Shown here in pieces: positions 51,151 through 62,500 of a DNA stretch of 64,000 nt. The number at the start of each line of letters is the position of its first letter. Within the stretch, counting starts at the first letter, position 1. This DNA comes from Atrichornis clamosus (taxonomy: Eukaryota > Chordata > Aves > Passeriformes > Menuridae): contig WBMZ01008948.1 in assembly GCA_013400975.1 (NCBI GenBank), positions 248,001-312,000 of the forward strand, in the 5' to 3' direction. The translations under genes and the position numbers were made by a program. The notes beneath the pieces were generated by a model that saw only the letters and a list, made by a program, of their open reading frames with translations, did no database searches and had not been told where the DNA came from.

Positions 51151-54058
51151 GTTCTTTACAGGAAGACTCTCAATTCAAACAATTACCCCACAGGAGGTCT
51201 CAGGCTGCAAAACAGCAGCTCATGTTCAGCCCTTCTTTATTTACCTTCTCGAGTGTAAGGACAGAGCAACAGAACCTCCACACTTTATATTAAACACAAA
51301 ATTAGCCAAGAGAGAAGAGAACAACTTATCAGCTTTGACAGCATCAGAAGCTTCACAGTCCCCAGGCACTGCTGTTTATTTTGGCTATTGCCACATCCCA
51401 GACAATGCTACTTCTTGCAGCTTAGAAGTCTGACTTCTTTGAAACAAAAAGCTGACTAGAGATTAAAGTTTCTCCATCTCCCAGGACTCTTACGACATGG
51501 AGATCAAACCACACTGACATTACTCCTTAGAAATACAGGCAACCTGTTCAAGTAAAAGAAGAAAGAGAAATTGTTGTTTCTGACAAAATTGTAGTAAAAT
51601 CACTCTATGATACACAGGCAGAAAGTCACAAGCAGCACACTGAAGCCTTTTCTGTTACTTTCCCTGTCTTAAAATAAAGTGTTCTAATTAGTGAAGGTAA
51701 TATCGCATAGTGGACATTAGTTATTAAGACAGACTTCTTGGCAGAATCCCATTATTTGGGAAGGAGCAGATCTGTAGTAGTTAAGAGATCACTACCAGCA
51801 GTCGTTTCTGCGTGAGTGGGAATCTTGCCCAGTTAACTCCCCACCAGTCCAAACAACCACTCAGCTGGGCACAACAGTAAAGTGGAAATCCTGTGCTCAG
51901 CTGAGCAGGTGACACAGATTTGAGATATTTTGTTGGCATTTCAGCTACCAAGGAGCAGGATGACTTACAAATTGGCCCTTTGTCTCTAAATGGTCTTTCT
52001 AGGTCCTTTTGTAAGAGTTCTAAAGGAAAGTTTGAAGGGTTTGGTTCAAAATGAGTATTAAGCTTGTTCCAGTTCTTGGGAGAAAATGGAGAAGAGAACC
52101 TGCCCACCAGTTGTGATTACTGGTCAGTCCTCTAAGGACTGGAATCACCCCCAGAATTACAGAGCATTTCAGTTTTATGGCATTTATTATTACAACAGCA
52201 AGCTGCTCAACTGCCACTTTACACAATGTCTTCATGCAGGCAGAATACCAGAGCTTAAATCAACATAAAGCATGAAGATGGACAAAGTCACAGGCCCGCA
52301 CAAGATGTATTTTTAGGCAAAGCTCTGGTAACCTTTGCCAGTTACCTCTGTAGAGTTAGTTCAGTGTGTTTGTGATGTCAAGGTTCAGTGCACTGTTAGG
52401 AAAAGTGAAGTATATTCTCAATGAAATCATGTCAGCTAAGAGGGGACTCTTCATCTTGTCTAGAGAGGTTTAATGATTTCCTTCACTCGCAGCAAGATGA
52501 CTCATACAACAGCTAAAGAGGGCCATGCCATGCCACCCTCACAAACCCCACCGCTGCTCCTTCCTCAGAAGTCTGGAAGCCCCTAGTTAGAGATGTTCAC
52601 ACAGCCAAAAGTCACTGAAAGCAGCAAGTCTCACAGGAGCAGAGCTACGAGGCCCAGGCCACGCACTCCTCCCTCAGCAGACAGGTCAGGCTGGCACCTG
52701 ATTTCCCAGCAGTTTCCCTGCTCCAGAGTAAAATACTCAGACGAGTTCCTAATTCTGCCCAGAGTCCTCAGAGCCAAGTGAGGTCAAGGCAATAATATGT
52801 TTTTCATGAGCAACTGGAGGTGAAGATCATGGCTTATGTCAGCCAGTGCTGGTGATGTATCACATTACATAATAAGGAAGGCTCGGTGCTGGGAAGCACT
52901 TTCCTCACGAAGTTACGTAACTCCACAATGTGTTCAAAAACCGATACTTTCTTGCTTTCAAAGCCAGCAGGCAACAGGACAGACAGCCCTCAGTCCCCCA
53001 GCAGGAGCTGCTCTTATCAGATGCATCTGTGTAGAGATAAGATCACTGTGGGAAGCTGTCAGATTGGTGAAAAAAATGCAGGTGAGGGGGGAAAAAAAAA
53101 TTAAAAAAATCACTCCCAGCATATAAAAACACCCTATGAGATGAGATGAGAGCCTGACATCTATTTTGGAGCACCAATATCAGCAGCAGTTTCTCATTGA
53201 CAAGGTTCAAGACAGGTAAATTTCTACCATCTTAAAGCTGTCACTCTATTGAAGAAGAGTAGAGAGAGTAGGAAAAAACACCCAAACCACAATGTTTTTT
53301 CTGCTTTTCTAAGGATTGTTGGTTCCCTCTAAGGCGTGAGGCCCCACTGGAGATCCTACAGAGTCATTTATCCCCTGGACAGCCCAGACCCTGCTCAGAC
53401 TCCAACACAACACCCCACTGAGGGCAGCACTGCTCACACACACTGAGCTGCTCTCTGGCTTCATCTCTGCAGCCCCAGGCTCCGTTCCCACAGCCCTGCC
53501 CTGGGAATGTGGGCAGGTCCAGGGGGGAACACCGAGTCCTGTGGGACTCCACTGGCAAGCACAGCTTGTAGTTGTCAGCTGTGTCCTGTCAGCCTGAGAG
53601 TCCAGCATCACCCAGGTTAATACCACACAGGAGACAGCCCTGCTGGAACTCTTGTGCACAACTAAACCCCCATTTAATCATAGTGCTGTGAAGAGATTTC
53701 AGCAAATCTCCTTTTTAGGATTAAAAGCAACCTGTGCTGCTTAACAGAGAATCCAGATCCAACTATTCTCTTTTTTAAGCAGCAAAGGCCAGGAAATTTA
53801 TAAGGCACAACACTGGCAACTGGGGAAAGCAGGAGCAGAAATTAATTTCCCTGCCTCCCCTCCTTCAGTTCCCAGGACCTGCACATCACCCTCAATTAAA
53901 TACTGAGCCAGCACTGAGCTGTGTTCCACGGCCACAGGAGTCTGGCATGGGCCTGGCAAGCTTCATGTCACCAGAAATAAATATAAGCAGGAACTACTGA
54001 CCTTTGATTCAAGAGGTCTCTCATGCCTTATGTGAGGTAGTTTTTATCACCCTTTTAG

Positions 54059-54165
54059 AGTTTTCCTTGCAATGCAGGCCAGGAGTAGCTATTGAATTAC
54101 ATCCACAGTCTCAGATCACTGCCTTCAAAGTTTTCCTCCCAAGCCATTTGGAAAAAAGGTCACAG
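54059..54165 (+). other. Candidate 107-bp exon
   Basis: The acceptor TTTTTATCACCCTTTTAG is pyrimidine-rich and the donor CACAG|GTAAGTTC is a full consensus match. After two bases of phase, 35 codons are open (FSLQCRPGVAIELHPQSQ and onward). The same frame is open upstream across the acceptor, so the opening is not confined to the exon. No family is recognised and no partner exon is seen. A non-coding-RNA exon is equally possible. Confidence 0.2.
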
Positions 54166-54463
54166 GTAAGTTCTTTCACTACAATTCTCCTCCCTTCCAG
54201 CCCTGGCACTTTTATCTCCCACCGCTTGACTGGCACAGGCACTCACCCCACCAACACAGCCCACCAGGCAGGGGGAGTGTCCCCTGTCAGCACTAACACT
54301 GGTGTCACAACCTCAGCAAACCAAAAATAAAGTCAGCTTTCTCCTTTCCTGCAAGACAAAGTCATTCTCTCAACCCTTGACAACCTCTGGCACTCAAGAA
54401 GTGGTGGACTCAATTAAAAGCTTAAAATAGCATCAAGCCTGAAAGCTGAATATGGATTCTTAC

Positions 54464-54511
54464 CTTATTCAAACCTAGCTGGTTCATTTGCATTAGATCA
54501 CAGCCCTCCCG
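54464..54511 (-). other. Weak candidate 48-bp exon
   Basis: The minus-strand donor AATAAG|GTAAGAAT is near consensus. The acceptor GAGGCATTGCTGTGCAG is weak. The phase-0 reading is REGCDLMQMNQLGLNK, without a stop; an in-frame TGA lies just upstream of the proposed acceptor. No family is recognised. Confidence 0.15.
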
Positions 54512-55010
54512 CTGCACAGCAATGCCTCAGTCTTTGGGTCTCCATCAGGGAGACCAACACCAGGGAAGGCTGTGCTCAGGGAAGAGGGAAATCCTCCAGC
54601 AAGGAACAGGAAGGCTCAGACATCACCACTTTACCTTCCTGTAACTACAGCCTGCTGACCTCCATGGCACGGTACAGTTACCCAAGTTTTGTGCATGAAT
54701 TAAGATATAGGATGACAGGGGCTATTTTGCCTTAAAAAAGATCAGGCCAGAGTGTTTGGTTTTAGCAGTAAATTTTACTAAGAGTTCACTGAGGGTTTAA
54801 GAACCCCCATCCTCAGCCCTGCCTAGGCCAAGCAGAAATCCCAGCAGAAAGGACAGATTCAGGCAGATGTTCTCTGAAGGGCACAACCTCCTCCAACCCA
54901 AAACCAAGACCAAATGCACTGCACAACCTGGAGAAAGCCAGCCTAGAACCCAGGGCACACACACTTTGGTGCCACTGGATCCTGACACTCAAGGCAAGAA
55001 TTTAAAATAA

Positions 55011-55018
55011 TGACGTCA
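55011..55018. promoter_or_regulatory. Perfect CRE palindrome TGACGTCA beside a CpG-rich island
   Basis: The CREB/ATF consensus lies about 190 bases left of the CpG-rich segment at 55205-55469. The pairing repeats at 62946/63058, which raises the chance that it is functional. Occupancy cannot be judged from sequence. Confidence 0.35.
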
Positions 55019-55204
55019 AGTAGCTTTGGATTTGAATAACAATGCTTGAATTTCCAGAGGAATACCTGCCTGCCTCACAAGGAAACCATTAAGGGAACAA
55101 AGGACTATCAAGCAGAATGCATCTGAAGCAGCTCCTGCTCTGAATTCCGTGGTGAGAGGAAGATGGAGTGGATGTAGCCAGGTAAGCAGCAGGAATGAAG
55201 AAGA

Positions 55205-55469
55205 ATGATGGCTCCGAGCTCTGCACTCCGCCGTGACCGGAATCGCCCGAGGTCCCGGAGCGCGGCTCACCTCAACAGCCCGGCTGCACTGCAGGGACAG
55301 GGGCCTCCCTGCCTGCAGCCTGCCCTGGGCACGGGCCACAGGGCAGCCCGCAGCCCCCGGGACAGCCACGGCACTGGCAGGGACCCTTCCCTCCAATGCG
55401 AGGCACAGAGCACAACACGGGCTCAGGGAGAGCATCCCCAGCGCAGATCCGGCAACCACCAGGTCTGAG
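55205..55469. promoter_or_regulatory. Small CpG-rich island, possible promoter or first exon
   Basis: By my count this segment has about 18 CpG dinucleotides at roughly two-thirds GC, in surroundings that are CpG-poor; the observed/expected ratio is about 0.6, near the usual island threshold (hand count, approximate). On the minus strand a donor (GTTGAG|GTGAGCCG) lies at about 55268-55273, preceded by a continuously open frame from 55474, which would suit a first exon. On the plus strand an 87-codon frame also runs through (55205-55468). No protein is recognised in either. No repeat matches. Confidence 0.4.
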
Positions 55470-56189
55470 TGCACCCAAAGCCTCCATGCTGTGTCTGTCC
55501 CACCAAGAAACCGTCACGTCAAAAGAACATTGTTATCTACACATTAGAAGAGAATTTGCTTTCTTTTGGTTTGTCAAAAAAAAAAAAAAAAATCTTAATT
55601 CTAGTGAAATAGAACTTTCTAAATTCAGAAAACCACACCAAGAGATCAACACTGCAGATTGATGGGACCTAAACTGGAAGACAAGCATTTGTCTAGAATG
55701 ACTCACATGCATCCTTGACATTTTGCTGTATTTCCAGGATCATTAATAGCACACAGAAGACAACCAAACAAGATTTTATACTCCCCAAGCATGAGCAGAG
55801 AACCATTGCAGTCATAGAAAAACAATGAAAAACAAAATGCTGCTGCAGTGAACCTCTGAAAGAGAGGTAACCTGGACTAGTCAAGCAAACAGAGGTCATG
55901 CCCACCTCATCCCAAAGTCTCCCACTTACCTGTAACAGCCCCAGGAGGCATTGAGGTCCCTGACCCCAGAGCTGAACTCTGCCATGCCCCAGGACTCCCC
56001 CCAAGCACGGGTCCCCTCTGGCCCTGGGCAAGGACCCCATCAGCTTCTCCCTGGGATAGGACACCTGCAGACACTCAGCCTGATGCTCTCCATTTACACC
56101 TCCCTAAAGAAGTTACCACTCCACAGCCCTGTCCTATTAACTCATTAATCAACCCCTGCTCTGCTAATTTACAGGCAGTCAGAAGTTCA
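55470..56189. other. Unique sequence with an A17 run and one exon-like segment
   Basis: An A17 run is at 55576-55592. On the minus strand a strong donor (GTTACAG|GTAAGTGG) at 55924-55929 ends a 45-codon open frame that starts with an ATG at 56062-56064, but the segment has no obvious promoter and no homology. No dispersed repeat is recognised. Confidence 0.4.
55930..56064 (-). other. Weak candidate exon with a start codon
   Basis: The ATG at 56062-56064 opens 45 codons (MSYPREKLMGSLPRARGD and onward) that end exactly at the donor CAG|GTAAGTGG. The donor is a strong match. The translation is rich in G, L and R and has no recognised motif; the frame continues open past the donor to 55693, so its end at the donor is not evidence by itself. 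Confidence 0.15.
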
Positions 56190-56690
56190 AAGAGATTCTT
56201 CTTTGGTTACAAAAGAACTTTGTAGCCTCAGTCTCATTCTTGCCCCAGGTAACCAAATTTCCTGTTTCCTTCTGCAGAAGACCCACATTTTCCCAACTCT
56301 TCCTTTTACCAGTAACATTCCTACAAAGTTTTTCTTGTTGCCCCTGACATCCAGATTTAATTCTACCAGGGCTTCAGCTTTCCTAACATAATCCCTGGCT
56401 GCTGGACAATCTCCCTGTACTCTTCCCAGGCTACTCCCTGACCCTGCTCCCCCCACTCTGGAGGTTTCCTTTTTGTGTTTGAGTTTGTCCAGGAGCTCCT
56501 TGTTCATCCACACAGGACACCTGGGATTTTTGCCTGACTTCTCTTTGTTGGGATGCTTCACTCCTGAGCTCTGAGGGGCTGATCCTTAAATATCCCCCAG
56601 CTTTCTTGGGCCCCTCTTCCCTCCTGAGCTTTATCCCATGGGACTCCACCAGGCAGATCCCTGAGGCCCTCTCTGGGTAACCCCAACCTG
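56190..56690 (-). mobile_element. CR1 LINE internal ORF2 fragment (endonuclease-RT linker), degenerate
   Basis: Read on the minus strand, conceptual translation gives WDKAQEGRGAQESW, then a stop, then SIPTK; after a frame change it gives WMNKELLDKLKHKKE, and further on VELNLDVRGNKKNF. These are recognisable parts of the CR1 ORF2 region between the endonuclease and reverse-transcriptase domains. Both domains are missing, and at least one stop and one frameshift break the frame, so it is dead. Frames at 56187-56561 and 56431-56763 are pieces of it. The CR1 3' end is absent, so a longer insertion must have been broken by deletion. Confidence 0.88.
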
Positions 56691-57447
56691 GAGACAGCCC
56701 ATTTTCACTGCAGCAACTCTCAAGCTCCAAAACAACCCAGACTGGAATTCTCAGAGTGTTCACTTAAGGCTGATGGAATTTTCTTCCTGTGAGTTTTAAA
56801 AACTATTTCAACTGTAAATTTACTGAGGCAATCTTAAGGACTATCAAGTCCTTTGTATTACATAGAAAACCCAAGCTGGATTCTTCCTGCAACCTTCCCA
56901 AGTTTTGGAGAGCACACAAGAGCCATCAGAGCCTTTGAGGAAAGGCAGCCTGTTGGTCCCCTCAGGTCACCAGCTGATTAGGCAAAAGCAGCAGAGAGTG
57001 ATCAACTCTCTTAACTCAACTTTGAGCCAATCCAGCAATAAAAAAACCCGTGCCACCTGTAAAGAACTTCAGGAAACAGCTTTCACACATCCTGGACCCT
57101 ACAGTGATTCCCACAGCACTCCACGAGGGAAAAGTACAGAAAAACACAAAAATCCTCCCAGGAGTTGGGATTTGATCAGAGGTCTGAACACGGCAAAATG
57201 AAAGATCTATTCACCAGAACTTAAAAAGCTTGAAAATTTAGAGAAAATGAACACAGAGGGGCACGAATAAACACTTTAGCGTCATTTTCAATTTAAAAAA
57301 AAAGGATGTTAAAACCAGCTCAGTTATTTGCCAGTAATTCAAACTTCTACAAATGCCCAGCTTGGTGCAGACTGGTTTGACACTGGCAGCCAGAAGTTTG
57401 ATGAGGATTGTTTACTGTGCCTGCATTACTTTAGAACTGGCTGATGA
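56691..57447. other. Unique non-coding sequence
   Basis: No gene or dispersed repeat is recognised. A 98-codon plus-strand frame at 56905-57201 lacks domain and splice support. Confidence 0.5.
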
Positions 57448-57588
57448 TCCCTGGAAGAGTCCAGGGCCAGGCTGGACGGGGCTTGAAGCAACCTGGGATA
57501 GTGGAAGGTGTCCCTGTCCATGGCAGGGAGTGGAATGGGATGGGCTTTAAGGTCCCTTCCCACCCAAACCATCCTGGGACTCTATGAA
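57448..57588 (+). mobile_element. CR1 LINE 3' fragment, sense, about 140 bp
   Basis: 'tccctggaagagtccagggccaggctggacggggcttgaagcaacctgggatagtggaaggtgtccctgtccatggcaggg', GGATGGGCTTTAAGGTCCCT and 'tcccacccaaaccatcctgggactctatgaa' are the canonical CR1 3' end with a degenerate terminal octamer. It lies 760 bases right of the ORF2 fragment and in opposite orientation, so the two are separate insertions. Confidence 0.95.
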
Positions 57589-59129
57589 CTGCTACACAAC
57601 TCCATCCACTCAGCAAAGCCAGTACAGCAAGCTCCAGACAGAGGCTGCCAGCACCAAAATATGGCATTTTAGAAACTCCAAATAAGATCCTGAAATTATG
57701 GTTTTAAGTGCCCGTGCAAAGGCAGAGCAGCACAAAGCCCAGGAAGTGGGTTGTCATTTCACCTTGATCAACAATCATTGCAGTACACACAGAGCTCATG
57801 CTACTCAAGCTCACACCTCAATTTTAGAGATACCCAATAAAAAGAATAAAGAGGCACAGTTGCAGACACTAAGCTGCAGGACTAAGAAGCCACTGCCACA
57901 GTAGAGACAAGTGTTGCTCAAGCTTTCTGAAAACTGGTAAAGGAAAAACACTAAATGGTCAGGTTCTCCTCTCCTCAAAAACACATCTGTGAAGCCATGG
58001 CCACAGTCTGGAGGGAAGGGGTTTCATCAGCCAAAGCTTCTCCTAAGTGTTCCAAGCCAAGACCCTGCACAGCCCAGAGCCCGTCCCTCCCGGAGGATCA
58101 TCCAGTGCCACCTGACAGCACAGCTGGCGAGCTAAACACCTCTGAGGACACAAACCACTTTGCAGAGATGGCCACGACCAGTTCCTGCAGCCTGGGAGAA
58201 GAGAGGTATGCTCTGTTTGGCAGCCTTGGCTTGGTAACCAAACCTCAGCCTGCTCCCCACATCCCATGCCCAAAAAGAGCGACTAAAAGCTCCCAAGTCA
58301 CCTGCACTCATTCTGAGCCAGGAGAAATCCATCAAAGATGGAGAAACCCTGACAAACATCAACTCCCAGCTGCATCCCCAACCCTGCAGAAGGCCAGGAG
58401 ATTGCTTCCCCACCTTCCTCTGCTGCTTTGTTTGCCTCAGGACAGAATGAAGTGCTATTCACACGTGGTAAATCTGCATTGCTGTGGTGCAGTAAGGGAT
58501 GTAATACATGGATGTCTTTGTCTCTACTTGTGTTTGTCAGGGAAGTCTGACTAGAAATCTTATTAACATGCAAATAATGTATATTATATTTCAATCAGTT
58601 GCTATAGAGAGCTACTCAGTAGCAGCATTTTTCTTATCTAGCACAGCAGTCAGACTCAGTCTACACAGATGCCTTCAGCAGAATAATTTCTTCCCTGTGA
58701 ATGTTTTAAAACGGTACCACTTGAAAAGAAAGTTTCCCTCTGCACTTTAAGACAAAACTTAACTCGTGAGAAATCTTCGGCTGCACTCTAGGCAGCCTTT
58801 CTAAGGTCTGAAGAGATGCAGAAGTTGCAGAGGTGTTGCCATTAGAAACAGGTTCCACACTCCAGATGTGTTTTTGTAACACGTGAAGCAGTTGAGAGCA
58901 GAGCCAGCAGAGGGAGCACAGCCCGAGCCCGGAATCCTGGCCTGGGATGGGGAGGGATGAGGCTCCTCCGGAATCACAGCTGGACACACAACAGGACACA
59001 TTCCCGTGCCCAGCTGGGAGGAAAACCTACGATTCAGGTTTTCAGATTCTGTTGTGAAAACTGCTCTGTTCTGCAGTGTTCGCCCTCTCGAAATATTCTG
59101 GCCACTTTGCAGCAACCTCTGCTCTGGAG
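57589..59129. other. Unique sequence holding the longest plus-strand frame
   Basis: The 199-codon plus-strand frame at 57955-58554 is the longest outside repeats. Its translation is a mix of proline/serine-rich and cysteine-rich stretches without a domain, and minus-strand frames are open over the same bases, so it is judged non-coding. No dispersed repeat is recognised. Confidence 0.45.
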
Positions 59130-59522
59130 CCAGGCTGGGAGAGCTGGGGGTGCTCACCTGGAGAAGGGAAAGCTCCAGGGAGAGCTCAGAGCCCCTTCCA
59201 GTGCCTGAAGGGGCTCCAGGAGAGCTGGAGAGGGACTGGGGACAAGGGATGGAGAGACAGGACACAGGGAATGGCTTCCCACGGCCAGAGGGCAGGGTTG
59301 AATGGGATATTGGGAAGAAATCCTTCCCTGGGAGGGTGGTGAGGCCCTGGCACAGGGTGCCCAGAGAAGCTGTGGCTGCCCCATCCCTGGAAGTGTCCAA
59401 GGCCAGGTTGGACGGGGCTTGGAGCACCCTGGGATAGTGGGAGGTGTCCCTGCCCATGGCAGGGGTGGCACTGGATGATTTATGGTCCTTCCAACCCAAA
59501 CCATCCTGTGATTCATTCTGTG
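59130..59522 (+). mobile_element. CR1 LINE 3' fragment, sense, about 390 bp, well preserved
   Basis: 'caggctgggagagctgggggtgctcacctggagaagggaaagctccagggagagctcagagccccttccagtgcctgaaggggctccaggagagctggagagggactgggg', 'ggcagggttgaatgggatattgggaagaaatcc', 'ctgggagggtggtgaggccctggcacagggtgcccagagaagctgtggctgcccc', 'ccaggttggacggggcttggagcaccctgggatagtgggaggtgtccctgcccatggcagggg' and CCTTCCAACCCAAACCATCC plus TGTGATTCATTCTGTG. Its antisense frame of 253 codons (58801-59562 minus) is the longest in the window and is a shadow. Confidence 0.97.
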
Positions 59523-62500
59523 TTTCAAACATTATTAGTTTTTCCTGCCACCAACCATACAAATAACATCATTAAATGCACACAAGTTGGTTTATAGCCA
59601 CGAAGGCACCCAGGATTTTAAAAAGCTTGTTTGTCTCAAGTGTGCAATTTAACAGAAGCATTTTTCACCTAAATGTCTGAGCAGCCTATTAAGAGATAAT
59701 CATTAACTTTGACTTGCCCAGCTGCAAAGGAGCAATCAGGACCAGTGCTCAGTTCTGCAGGGCAGACACGAGGTCAGCAGGTGGAGGAGACACCTCTGAC
59801 TCCTGCTTCTGTCCTTAACCACAGACCATTCACAGCTACAATTCCTACCCAGATTTCCCCTTAGCAAAACCAGCATTTCTCCCACTGTAGCACAGCTGAG
59901 AATTCTCATGTTTCAAGGAAATACCATAAAGGATGTGCAGAGCAGTCCCCTAGCAAGGGAGGTGAAAAAAAAGCAGCCCAGGGAGAGCTGCCCAGCACCC
60001 AGCAGAACGAAGTACCACACACATCCCTTCAAACCATGCTGCTCTGCTGTCCCACAGCCTGCTCTGACTGTCTCCTTTTCCAATTCAACAATTCTGCTGA
60101 GAGAAACAGTGCAATTAGGCAAGGATATGGGCAGAAGGGAATTATGACAAGCTCATTCACAGGCTCGCTGAGCTAAGATAAAAGGCAGGAGCTCTGGCAG
60201 GTACAGCCCCAAAGTATCTGCAGGCTGCAAAACACAAAAAAAGGTGCAATTAACATAACAGAGAGGGTATGAGTCGGAATGATAGGATCAAATTAGAATA
60301 ATGCAAGTGTGGGCTGCACATCAGGAATTACTTCTGACCTGCAAAATCCACTTACCTAAGCAGCTTCCCACACAGCTCCTTGGGGAATGGCACGGGATGA
60401 CCTCCCTGCACCTGCACGCAGGAGCCTCAGACAGAGCACAGCTCCAATATCCAACACCCAGCTCACCTGGGCACAGGCTGCCTGCTCCCCAGACTGGGGA
60501 TTGTAACCCCAGCTGAGCCACAAACTCCAGGGAATTCAGTGTCCTGCGGCGCTCTGTGGGTGTGCACGGCTGCACCACACAGGGGACACCAAACCCAACA
60601 GTGTCACAACAGTGGCTGCTCCTCAGGAGCTCAAGGCAGTCCTGGAGGAGCCCTCGTGCTCTGCAACCTCTCTGCACAAACTCTGGGCACAAAACACTGA
60701 ATTCAGCACAGGGCAGCTCAGCACCACTGACCAGCACATCAGGGACAGCCACCTACTGCTGCTGGGTGTGAAAAATAAAATAAAGCTTTCCAAGATGCTA
60801 CTTGCAAGAAGGATTTAAGAATTTACTCTTGCAGTGTTAATAATTTACTCCCCCATCAGTATGCTGTAGGAAAACACCTTGAAATGCCTCGTTCTTTTTC
60901 TTTCAGAGTTTCTGTGATCTGCCCTCAAATCAGCTCTTCCTAAAGATACTTCTTGGAGTGTGATGTATTTTGCTTCAGGTTTTCAAAAAAGCTGCAGCTT
61001 ATTTTCAGCCAGAAGACACCTTCCCTAAGGACTGGTGGAGACTTGTGTCTCTAAGCAAATAACCAGGACAAGAAGGCTCCAAGGTTCAGAAATGTGCACG
61101 TCTGTACTTCACCTTCTCCCAGAGGTTTGTCACTTGGAGTGACAGGGACAAAGCTCAGCACCCCTCACCCAACAGGAAGCTCAGTCCTTCAGGAGCCCCT
61201 GGGGGAGCACAGGGCTGCTCCTGCTCCCCGTGTTTGTAGGGGATTGTTCAGTGCCATCCCTCAGATACAACTTAAGTGTCAAAATGGACCTTGTTGACAA
61301 GTGGGAGTTACTGCACTGGAGATGGCACTCATTTTTAGGGTTGACCCCAAGGCACCATTCCAAACTCACCAACTTTGAGAGGCCAAAGACAGGCTCAGCT
61401 CTCCAGTGAGAGCCTCCTTTCACACGGGCCATCCTGCTCCACTCCCTGCTGTGGTGTCTGGTAACAACAGCATCCTAAAACTGCCAGCAGAGACTGGGTG
61501 AGGGCCTTCCCTGCCCAGCTGGGGTGGGAAATGGGCAGCAATCAGAGTGCTGTGACCACACAGGTGAATGTACAGAGCACCACAGGCTTGGAGCAAGGGG
61601 AAGGGGATCTTTCAGACACACACTTGACTCCCAGCAATTACAGCAGCTCTCATTTGCTCCCTGAGTACCCAGGAGCCATGAACATTGCCAAATCTTTTCC
61701 AAAAGCAGATCTTTGGGAGTGCTTTTCCATTTCCTCGACAGTGAATTCATAAGAAGGACCATCAAAGCACCAACCAGCATGAAAATGTACTTTGTTCTTA
61801 AGGTTCAGAACACAACTCCAAAGCCAGGAAGCTCAAAAGCTGTGTTCTGTGTCACACAATGAAAGGCTTCATCAGAGGACTCCAGATCCAGCCAGTCCTG
61901 CTAATTCTTTAAGACTGCTCTGCCTTAAATGGAACATAATTACTTCAAGTTTTGAAACCATCTCTAAACTCATTATGTTACAGGATGGGTTCCCTTCTGC
62001 TGCACTGGTTTTCCTCTCCCAAACCAGCACGTATTTTTGCCGTTCTCTTTCTGGACCATGTTTTCTGTCCCTCCTGTGACTTCCCAGGAACTTTATTGAT
62101 ACCAGCACACTGCTCTGTCATCCCTGTGCCTTTGGCACCCCCACCCCACCCTATTTTATTGATTATGCAGTACACATCAGTTTTCAAATGAATTTGTCTT
62201 TGCGTGTTATCATTTAGCTTAACATTTAGCAGATATTGAGTACAAGAATTTGCCAATATTTCAGAGATCCAAAATAATTTAGCCGAGTTTAGTTAGCAAG
62301 TTCCCATCTGATTACACATCCTCACACTATTGATTTCCTGCAGCCTGCCAGAACCACAAATGCCTGTTCTAAGGGATGCTCACCCATGTGCTGATGTACA
62401 AATCACACTAATGACACCAAAATGAGTGCTTCAAAAGCAAAAGCACTCCCCTCAGTGTCAAACCCTCCCTCTCAGCGCTCAGCAGTCACACCACTGCAGT

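Larger units (their letters stand above)
51151..55204. other. Unique non-coding sequence
   Basis: No gene is recognised. A perfect (ATGAG)3-like run lies at 53135-53152. The minus-strand frame at 53309-53659 (116 codons) covers a GC-richer patch that contains a roughly 28-bp resemblance to the CR1 reverse-transcriptase SGVPQGS region; this is too short to call. Splice-flanked segments at 54059-54165 and 54464-54511 and a CRE palindrome at 55011-55018 are listed separately. Confidence 0.45.

Noticed and set aside
50555..51293. Open frames of 158 and 176 codons (plus)
   Set aside because: Both are translations of the antisense CR1 copy at 50738-51150.
53500..53560. Resemblance to the CR1 reverse-transcriptase SGVPQGS motif on the minus strand
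   Set aside because: Only about 28 bases match from memory; flanking translation does not continue as CR1 RT, so it may be chance.
55576..55592. A17 run as the tail of a processed pseudogene
   Set aside because: No recognisable gene sequence or target-site duplication upstream.
57955..58554. 199-codon plus-strand frame
   Set aside because: No domain, low-quality composition, and minus-strand frames are open over the same bases; likely chance in stop-poor sequence.
58801..59562. 253-codon minus-strand open frame, the longest in the window
   Set aside because: It runs antisense through a sense-oriented CR1 fragment; the translation is CR1 antisense.
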